A stretch of DNA of 64,000 bases from Phoenix dactylifera. Lineage: Eukaryota; Streptophyta; Magnoliopsida; Arecales; Arecaceae. This document shows positions 56,409 to 64,000 of this stretch, one piece after another. Position 1 is the stretch's first letter. The number at the start of each line of letters is the position of its first letter. A program made the translations under genes and the position numbers. The notes under the pieces were generated by a model. The model made no database searches, was not told the DNA's origin, and saw only the letters and a list, made by a program, of their open reading frames with translations. Location: contig NC_052393.1 of assembly GCF_009389715.1 (NCBI RefSeq), positions 2,666,001-2,730,000 of the forward strand. The letters are read 5' to 3'.

Positions 56409-57443
56409 AACTTAGATCAACACGAATGAGGTCATATAGGGAAATTTAAATTAATGGTAAAGATGAGTTTAAATAAAAAAAGCTTTTCAGATCCACTTAT
56501 TACCTGATGGTGGGGCCATTCCAAGTTCCTAGTACGTGAGTCGTTGAGAGAGAGAGAGAAGGACATCACACTATCACAGCCCGCAATCTTTGAAGAATCC
56601 AACCCCGGTCAACCCTTCCCTTCCGCCTTCCAGAATTGATCCACGAACAGATCTCTCCCCTCCTCCTCCTCCTCTACTATGCTTGATGGTTCAAAAGAGA
56701 TTCTAAAAGTCGCTCCTTTTCCTTGGATGCTCATTTTGGACGCACAAAACACGTGCCTTCTTATTACTTCCGCTCTATCGTTACTCTCTCTCTCTCTTTT
56801 CCCTTCATTAAAACTTAAAATCTCTCCTCCTCTTATCATATTTATTATATATATTCGCCATTAAATCAATTGATTCTCTATTTCTGCTAACTTTTAGATC
56901 TTGAACCAAGAAATTAATTTTTTTTAAAAAAAATTCTGAATCCATCTATCATTTTGTTGAGCACCGAACTTGATTCTAATAACCAAATTTAAAAAGAGAA
57001 ATGAGATACAGAGAGTGGTGTAAAGTCATAATCCAATCGGCATCAAAACACATCAAAGTCCATAAAGGATAAAGAGCATATGAAAGCAACCGGAAAGACA
57101 AAAGACAAGATCATCATTCATCATCACCATGATCAATTTATCACGATCCACTTGTCATCCCCTCCATACCATTTTTTTTCTATGCAAACACGCAGATAAT
57201 TCTAATAATTATAGCCCACTACATGAGAAGAAAATAAAATGAAAAGCACCATTACCCAATTGCCACCAACCCACCCATCACGTTGACCAAACAAGCTCCA
57301 TGCCCCTGTATTTATTACAATTTTTTTTTATATTTTTTTTGGGGGGCGAGGGGGTGCCTTCCAAAGAGAGTGAGAGTCTACTGTAATATATCAAGCAAGA
57401 AAAGAAAAGAAAAAGAGAAAACTGGAAATGGATTACGACATGG
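55406..57443. other. Spacer before the AMT1 gene (its 3' side)
   Basis: Mostly AT-rich. The segment 55590-55795 is more GC-rich and looks exon-like, ending CCGTCCGTGTAG before GTAACG, but no protein is recognised and no partner exon was found. The last few hundred bases should include the 3' UTR of AMT1 on the minus strand. Confidence 0.35.
56369..56405. repeat. (AT)n microsatellite
   Basis: An uninterrupted AT run of 37 bp. Confidence 0.95.
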
Positions 57444-58461
57444 CTAGACCGGATTGGTGGCATTGGGCTCGACCCGTACGTTGGAGGACTTGAGCATGAA
57501 GCCCCCGGCGGCATCATGGCCGGTGCCGGAGTCGTCGTCGTCGTGGTAGATGTAGGCGAAGCCCCCGTGGCGCGTGAGATCCATCCCGGCCATCTCGTCC
57601 TCCGGCGAGATCCGGAGCAGGCCCATGCGGTGCAGCGCGTAGAAGAGCGGGCCCATCGTGCAGCTGACCCAGCCGGCGATCACCAGGATCTGGACGATTT
57701 GCGCCGCCAGGAGCCTCCCCCCTCCGCCCATGAAGAGCCCGTACGGCCTCCCCGGGCGCCCCGGGTACACCTCGTTCACGTACTTCTCACGTGCGAACAG
57801 CCCCGTGAAGATGATCCCCCACGCACCGCAACCGCCGTGGAGCTGCGTCGCCTCCAGGGGGTCGTCGAACTTCACCTTCGCCGCCAGCTTGTTCAGGCCG
57901 ATCAGCACCCACGCCGCCACGAAGCCGCAGATCACCGCCGCCCAGGGCTCCACCACGGAGCACCCGGCGGTGATCGCGGCGAACCCGCCGAGGAGGCCGT
58001 TGCAGACGTCGATCACGTTCCAGTGCCCCGTCTGGAGGCGCTTCCCGAAGAGGGTGGTGAGCGCCGCCGTGCAGCCCGCCAGGGTGGTTGTGACGGCGGT
58101 TCGGCCGACGGCGGACCACTGCCCGTGGATGGACCCGATCGGGCCGTAGGACTTGTCGATGGTGATGAAGGAACCCGGGTTGAAGCCGTACCAGCCGAAC
58201 CACAGGAGGAAGGTGCCGAGGACGACGAGGGTGGCGGAGTGGCCGCGGAGGGCCACGGATCGGCTGGCGTGGTCAAAGCGCCCGATGCGGGGGCCCTCGA
58301 TGAAGGCACCCCAGAGGCCGGCAACGCCGCCGACGAGGTGCACGACGCCAGATCCGGCGAAGTCGATGACGCCGGAGCGGAAGAGGAGCGAATTGCCGAC
58401 TGGGCGGGAGGCGGAGGCCCAGCCGTCGGTGGACCAGAACCAGTGGGAGACGACCGGGTAG

Positions 58462-58505
<44 letters not shown>

Positions 58506-58696
58506 CTGGGTACGCTCCGCGATGGAGCCGGAGGTGATCCCGGCGGCGGCGATGGCGAAGGCCCACTGGTAGAGGAAGTAGGAGTAGTCGAAGCCCGGCT
58601 GGGGGATGCGCTTGAGGCCGAAGAAGTGGCGGCCGATGAAACCGTTGGACGGGGCCCCGAAGGCGAAGGCGAAGCCGAAGAGGTAGTAGAAGAGGG

Positions 58697-58748
<52 letters not shown>

Positions 58749-58979
58749 AGCCCGGACGGATCCAGCGCAGAGCATGGCGAAGCCGAGCTGCATCGAGAAG
58801 ACGAGGTAGGCGGAGAAGAGGAGGTAGGTGGTGTCGATGGCGGAGGCGGCGTCGGTGAGTTGGAGCGCCATCGTATCGAACTGCGAGCAGATGTACTGCG
58901 CCGCCGCGGCGGCGGAGGAGTTGCCGGCGCCGCCGAGGAGCGGGGCCAGGTCCGACGCCGAGCACGACGGGCTCGACAT
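57444..58979 (-). CDS. AMT1: AMT1-type high-affinity ammonium transporter
   Basis: An intronless gene of 511 residues, the usual AMT1 length. It opens [20 protein letters not shown] and has about eleven hydrophobic membrane segments. Family signatures include [20 protein letters not shown] (71-90), [10 protein letters not shown] (150-159) and [13 protein letters not shown] (206-218). The paired pore histidines are His214 (VVHLVGG) and His381 (LHGGCGAWG), and Asp206 is kept. The C-terminal regulatory motif [13 protein letters not shown] is present with the phospho-switch threonine at Thr469; in Arabidopsis AMT1;1 phosphorylation of this residue shuts the trimer. The protein moves ammonium into the cell across the plasma membrane. 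The member number within AMT1 cannot be fixed from sequence alone. The gene is strongly GC-rich compared with its surroundings, a known monocot pattern, and gives a long spurious antisense frame. Confidence 0.96.
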
Positions 58980-59068
58980 CTCGCTCGAATCGGACTCGGG
59001 AACAGATCGAGTCGGAGGGATCGGAAGCGGGAGGAGTGAATACGGAGGAGAAAGGGTTAGGGGGGTCG

Positions 59069-59077
59069 GTTTTATAG
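59069..59077 (-). promoter_or_regulatory. Probable TATA box of AMT1
   Basis: Minus-strand CTATAAAAC lies about 90 bp upstream of the start codon at 58979, which leaves a short 5' UTR. Spacing and sequence suit a plant core promoter. Confidence 0.55.
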
Positions 59078-59084
59078 GCTAAGG

Positions 59085-62000
59085 GGGCGGAGAAACCAGG
59101 CAAGGGTTCCTGCCCCCGCTCCAATCGTAATGGAGGGACTGTATAATTCGCAGCGTTGTGTGTTTAGTTAACCTATGCCGATTTCCGCCTCTCTTCTTTG
59201 ATTGGCTGAGTATATGAAATGACCAAGACTGGTTGTGAGTGACTCGCCCAGGAAAAAAATTATGTGGATTTTCTGCGAGACAATGGAACTTGGGTTTCCC
59301 CTAGGTTGGAATCTGGAGAGATTCAGCTCAGTGTTGGTGCATCACGCTAAAGTATTTATTATAATCATGCGTGATTTCAGCGGTTGAGATGGATGGGAGC
59401 AGGAATCAGGGTGCGAAGGGGGGCGGATTTTGATTGGTTCAAAATATGGGGACCACAGTAATTATGCTATGAATCCATGTTATGATGTACAGGTGCAATG
59501 GATAGGATGGAAGCTCCAACGGCTGTGATCTCCTGAAAAGAAGAATTGATGGATGTGATCTCTCTTATGATAAATACGCTCCTCCTTAGCTCTATTTCCC
59601 CTCCCACATATATGAGATGAATAATAAAAATGCATCTTTTGTAAATAAATATCACATGCTGATGTATTTTATTAAATAAGCGAAAAATATGGTGATCACC
59701 TTGCTAACCGATGGCAAAATCTCAACATAGATGGAAGTTTGAGATTGCGCGATATAACCTTGATGTATACTTGTATCATATATCAAGCATCCAAAGCAAA
59801 ACCAAAGTTTTTGTGGATTAATTGATATTACACAAATGCTGAATTTTTTTTGTGAACAACCTCTCCATGTCCAAGAAATGCCTTGAAGTTTTACAGATTT
59901 AGCTGTTTCTTAATTTTTGACATTGTCTTGGAGAAACCATGCCTCATATCAGCACTTTGTTTTCGGAAATGGGTGCCTCTAAAGTGTGGACTATGGAAAT
60001 TGGCTAGTGTTCAGGAAATGTATAGCTCTGCCTCAATAAATATTTCAGCTGGTGGAAATGAAACATTTGAGTCTGATTTCAATAGGTCGCATTCAAAACG
60101 CCAGCCAAAAATAGGCTTATAGACTTCCATAGAAGGCACGGCCAGCATTAGAGATGACAACTTTTCCAACTCCATTTCAAATTAAAGTGAAATAAATTCC
60201 CTTTCAGCCTCAGCTGATACATTATCTTATTATTCAACGAAATAAAATAAGAGGAGGATTCCATATTAGACAGCAAAATCCTACGTCATGAAAGACGTCG
60301 AATACTCGATCAAACACGCATTGGCCGTTGCAAAAATAGGAGGGCAAGTGCGTGCTTATTTAATACTATCAGGGACCATCCTGTTCTGGTCAGTCTCAGG
60401 TCCACAGTGTGAACCAAGAAAGATGAGAAAATTTCCAAGCTAACCATGATCAAATTCTTTTAACCTTACTTGACCCAATGTAACAGCCGTGCGGCCATGT
60501 GTTTAGTCCCAATCAATTTTTTGCTGGATAGATCTTGGTACTTATATAGAATCAAAAAATCTAAAGAATACATTTCAGGTAGCCATTTTAGATGAGGTCC
60601 TGTATTGTTACACCCCAACGGAAGAGCCTTATACACCAACTCTATATTGCATGAATTAGTCATGTATGATTTGGCGCATAGGATGAGCAGGAGACCAAAT
60701 CTCCACCTTTTGATCCAAATCATGCCCACTTGAACCAAGTGTATGCATTAGTATGAGATAGGGTGCATCAAATTCTGAATATCCTTTGCGGAGTTCAGGT
60801 AACTGAACTCCTTTTAGTACCGGGCTAAATCCTAATAGGCTGACTACCTCCTCCCTTTTTTTTAGTTTTAGCAAAGGGAGGGAGGGGGGATTAACCTCAC
60901 CTGTGTAGGAGCCCCCACAGAGCCCCTTCCACTAAAGAATGTTCGATGCAGGTAGAAAGTTTCTCATACCCTCCCCACCAGCACAGACAAACCCGCATAT
61001 GAGTACATTACTCCAGTATTACCTTAGTACCAGAGGACCAGTAGCGCTCCCAACAGATAAACCAGACGGGCGGCATCCGGTTTCCGCATTTAATCGACGT
61101 CCGCGTATTTAGAATTTGGATCACTATGTTGGAAATAAAATCCCGTTCCAATTGTGCTACCACCTCTGTGGTACCGACTACCTCCTCCTCAATCACAAAC
61201 TTCGACCGAAATCCAGGTATTTATTTATTTATGTATTATTTTGTACCATTGGGCAAGAAAAAAAAAACTCCACCAATATTTTATCTAATTCTTTTATTTT
61301 AGTTAATTAAGGTCTAAGTTGTGTTTAGGGTCAGAGGTTCCTAATTTGCACTAAAGAATCCGGCTTTGGTCACCATTGTGGAGGCTCGACGCAGCCCGAG
61401 GTCACCATCACCAAAGTCAACATTGGCAGCTTGAGAAGGGGCGGAAGCGTCATTGAGTGTCCCATCAGAATCCTTGATGCAGTGCTTTGTCTTTACCGTA
61501 TATCATGTTTCAAAGCAAGATTTCTTGTGCCCTTTATTCATTGGAAGGGGGGAAACTACCATTACTTTAATTGCACATATAAAACAAAAAAAAAAAAAAT
61601 AGTATGCAGTTATGCACATAATATTTTAAATATATAAAAAAATAAAAATTTTCTGAATTATTATTTTTTAGAATACTTATAAATATTTCTATCTATTTAG
61701 GATGCATTTGATCCAGGATTAAAATAAAATTAGTATCGGGATTAGAATGAATTAAAATAAGTATTGAGGTGATCATAACTTCTGCATATTTGGTTTGTGA
61801 TTGAAATTAAAATAATATTTAAATATTAAAAAAAATAAAAATTGAATTTTGAGGATTTGGGGTGTTTGCATTTTTTTCTGTAATTGAAATCAAAATGAGA
61901 TACTTCCAACCAAGCGACTGTAGCAGTCGTTCATTTCCATTCTTATTTGAGAGTCCAACTCTGTTCAACAATATATATCTACAGTATTTTTTATTTTTGA

Positions 62001-62551
62001 GAAAACTATTAATACTGAAAGCATCTATTAGGTTTCATAGGTGAACGGAACCATCTTTATATATCTTTACGATAGAGAAGATTTTCATATCCATGAAAGG
62101 AGATAAAGGAGAAAGAGTTGTATTACCAGTGTGGCAGGAATCTTTTGTATACTGATTTAGATGTAAAACTTTTCAGAAATATTTTTCTATAAGAAAAATA
62201 TTGAATTGATTTCCCTGTTCGTTCCTCGCACGCATTCGTTGAAAAGAACAAAACTATTCGTTGAACAAATTCTCCTATTTTAATTATGACACCATTTCTC
62301 AGACTTGAGCGAGCAGGTGAAAGAAGCAAACCACAAGATGGGAGTTAATCTGTACCCCACAAAAATACTAAAAACAAAAATAATACAAAAGGAAAATGAA
62401 GAAAATTAGGTCAGCGCATAGAAATCATGAGAAAAAACTGCAACTCTGCAAGGAAAACCAGCAGAAAAATGTTTCATAATTGTTCCATGTTATTTAACTT
62501 CTCTCTCTTTCTCTCTTTTTAGAGGTGAATACTTAACTTTTTTCTGAGCAT
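59085..62551. other. Spacer upstream of AMT1, nothing firmly recognised
   Basis: The first kilobase would hold upstream control DNA of AMT1 on the minus strand. The rest is AT-rich. The segment about 61690-61905 has the style of a short nonautonomous DNA element (inverted AAAT-rich text), but boundaries could not be found. No gene was recognised. Confidence 0.4.
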
Positions 62552-62556
62552 CTTTC
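62552..62556. repeat. Target-site duplication CTTTC (left)
   Basis: CTTTC directly precedes the solo LTR and recurs at 63497-63501. Confidence 0.88.
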
Positions 62557-62637
62557 TGTTGGGGTATGTGGAGACTATTGGTGATGAAGAGAATTGAAGG
62601 AGAATTAATTCTGCATAGTTCTGTCTGGCGGACTGTC

Positions 62638-62905
62638 AGAGTCGACTCGAGCTACAGTCGAGTCGACTCGGGAACAGTCGAGTCGACTCGAGACCCGTCG
62701 AGTCGACCCGAGAGGAGAAAAGCCGAAAAAAAAACATGTTTCTGTCTAGACTGTCAGAGTCGACTCGAGCTACAGTCGAGTCGACTCGAAGCATCGTCGA
62801 GTCGACTCGAGCCACAGTCGAGTCGACCCGAGATCGTGCCAGTTATACTGGAAGTTGTCCAGACGTGCCAGAGCCGACTCGAACTTCAGTCGAGTCGACT
62901 CGAGC
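62638..62905 (+). repeat. Palindromic GTCGACTCG array in the LTR upstream part
   Basis: Ten copies of a unit centred on GAGTCGACTC or its GAGTCGACCC and GAGCCGACTC variants, spaced about 20-21 bp within blocks. They form three blocks (4, 4 and 2 units), each opening with AGAGTCGACTCGAGC or AGAGCCGACTCGAAC. The first two blocks are separated by a stretch with AAAAAAAAACATGTTTC. Each unit is a near-perfect palindrome. Confidence 0.9.
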
Positions 62906-62988
62906 TCGCGGGAAATCATACGGATGAGTTTTCTTTTGGTGCTTTTGTTGGCGTTTCGACGGCTATGATCATCTGAAGGTCTTGAGAC

Positions 62989-62998
62989 TATATATAGG
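62989..62998 (+). promoter_or_regulatory. TATA box of the solo LTR
   Basis: TATATATAGG lies in mid-LTR about 90 bp after the palindrome array, where a retrotransposon promoter is expected. Confidence 0.6.
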
Positions 62999-63496
62999 AC
63001 TCATGAGAGCCCTAGGGTAATGAATTTGGCCGTATATTTGAGAGAGACTCTTGTTTGTGAGGCTAGGGTTCTAGAGAAGAACAGGATTGAGATCCTACTT
63101 CTTGTGCAAAGGGAATTCTGTGTGAATCTCTTGTAGATCGATCGCTTGTGATCGTTCGGGTGTGTGTTATCTCTGTAATCAGTTCATCCTAATTGAGATT
63201 TGGAGCGGTGGAGGACGTAGGCTACTTGTAGCCGAACCTCATTACATTTTTGTGTTTGCTTTACTATTTTCTTCCTTCTTCTTCCTTTGGTTTGATAATC
63301 CGTTGCGGTGCTCAAGTGTTTTACCCTACTGATACCATGGGTAATCTTTTGCCCTTCACAGCGGAAGCGAAGTGGTGATCCTTGAGTCCGGTGTCGAGGG
63401 AGCGAGAGAGTGCTTATCCGTTCGTTTCTCTCTTTGCTTGTCCGACGTTGGTGGCGGCGCCGGTGTGAGTGGGTTCCGGCGCGGGCGCTGACAACA

Positions 63497-63501
63497 CTTT
63501 C
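63497..63501. repeat. Target-site duplication CTTTC (right)
   Basis: Matches 62552-62556. Confidence 0.88.
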
Positions 63502-64000
63502 TTGTAGAAAAAAGAATATAAAGGCATTTGATTTGCTCAACCGGATCTCACAAAATGTTTTCTAGGATGAAGAGAGACGTTCCCAAGCAACCGTGGTCGA
63601 ACCATGGCCTCTCACATGTAAAGATTACTAAATTACAAGTTAATCATAAATTATTATAAAATTTCTGCCTCTATTCTGCACCGCAGAAGCTCAAATTCAA
63701 TGCGGGGGCTCGACATGGTGAACAAAGAGAGCCCACCGTCAACATCTCAAAGTCCACTCTCACATTGAGCTTAAAGTAAAGCTTAAACGCCATTCAACTC
63801 TTCTTATCTCGTTCCTCAACAATTTCCATCACCTCAAAAAACAATTGACTTTGTTGGGCATAGACATTTATAGGAAAGCTGGTAGATGAAGCATTGACAT
63901 CACCATTACACTGGTTGTTATATCTTATTACCTTGATATACACAAAACTAATTGACAAAAAAAAATGTCCACCCTTCCGCCCACAAATTTACCACCCATC
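63502..64000. other. Spacer to the end of the window, nothing recognised
   Basis: AT-rich sequence after the solo LTR with no recognised coding or RNA feature. Confidence 0.45.

Larger units (their letters stand above)
62557..63496 (+). mobile_element. Solo LTR, probably of a Copia-type element
   Basis: 940 bp with TGTTG...CAACA ends and a CTTTC target duplication. No internal retrotransposon region follows, so it arose by LTR-LTR recombination. A TATA box, TATATATAGG, lies at about 62989-62998. The later part (about 63210-63300) has the plant Copia LTR style of GAGGACGTAGGCTACTTGTA and CCGAACCTCATTACATTTTT. The orientation is set by these. Open frames across it have no protein identity. Confidence 0.85.

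Noticed and set aside
57516..59039. Plus-strand open frame of 507 codons opposite AMT1
   Set aside because: It lies antisense to a clear AMT1 gene and results from that gene's GC-rich codon use. Its translation is a Glu/Val/Arg/Gly-rich string with no domain.
61690..61905. Possible short nonautonomous DNA transposon
   Set aside because: AT-rich text has the style of such elements, but no terminal inverted repeats or target duplication could be placed.

Overview
This window is plant nuclear DNA. Genes are intron-rich with GT-AG junctions, spacers are AT-rich, and two single-exon genes are GC-rich (an ammonium transporter and, at its 5' end, a PPR gene), which is typical of monocots. The mix of repeats (GGTACC-rich dispersed repeats, Copia elements, hAT-like remnants) suggests a palm or related monocot. 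That taxonomic guess is inference from style; no species marker was seen.

Layout from left to right. Positions 1-3363 (+) hold the last three coding exons of a Tyr/Gln/Pro-rich RNA-binding-type protein, probably KH/FUBP-like, truncated by the window edge. Positions 5.4-6.4 kb hold a decayed hAT-like transposon tail (-). Positions 9.9-14.9 kb (+) hold a gene encoding two SRR1-like domains followed by an RNase H-like domain and an acidic tail; a second possible 3' end would give an SRR1-only protein. Positions 18.2-22.1 kb (+) hold an RPM1-interacting protein 13 (RIN13)-like gene with an internal 52-residue duplication. Positions 25.2-41.8 kb (+) hold a complete 15-exon DEAD-box RNA helicase 13 (Mak5/DDX24 type) gene, whose long introns carry several fold-back and GGTACC-rich repeats. 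Positions 42.7-47.6 kb (-) hold a complete Ty1/Copia retrotransposon with one uninterrupted polyprotein, LTRs differing at one base in 387 and a TATTT target duplication. Positions 48.2-49.8 kb (+) hold an intronless PPR gene of the PLS-E class. Positions 55.1-55.4 kb hold an inverted-repeat MITE. Positions 57.4-59.0 kb (-) hold an intronless AMT1 ammonium transporter. Positions 62.6-63.5 kb hold a solo LTR (TG...CA, CTTTC duplication) whose upstream part contains ten copies of a GTCGACTCG palindromic unit.

The genes do not form a pathway; this is an ordinary plant gene neighbourhood with independent promoters. RNA-related functions are frequent (KH-type, RNase H-like, helicase, PPR), but nothing suggests co-regulation. 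The most unusual observations are the SRR1-SRR1-RNase H architecture, with apparent loss of RNase H catalytic acids and an alternative 3' end, the very young Copia insertion, the solo LTR with its palindrome array, and the family of purine/pyrimidine fold-back elements inside the helicase introns. Exon coordinates were derived by eye from splice sites and reading-frame continuity; transcripts are needed to confirm them.
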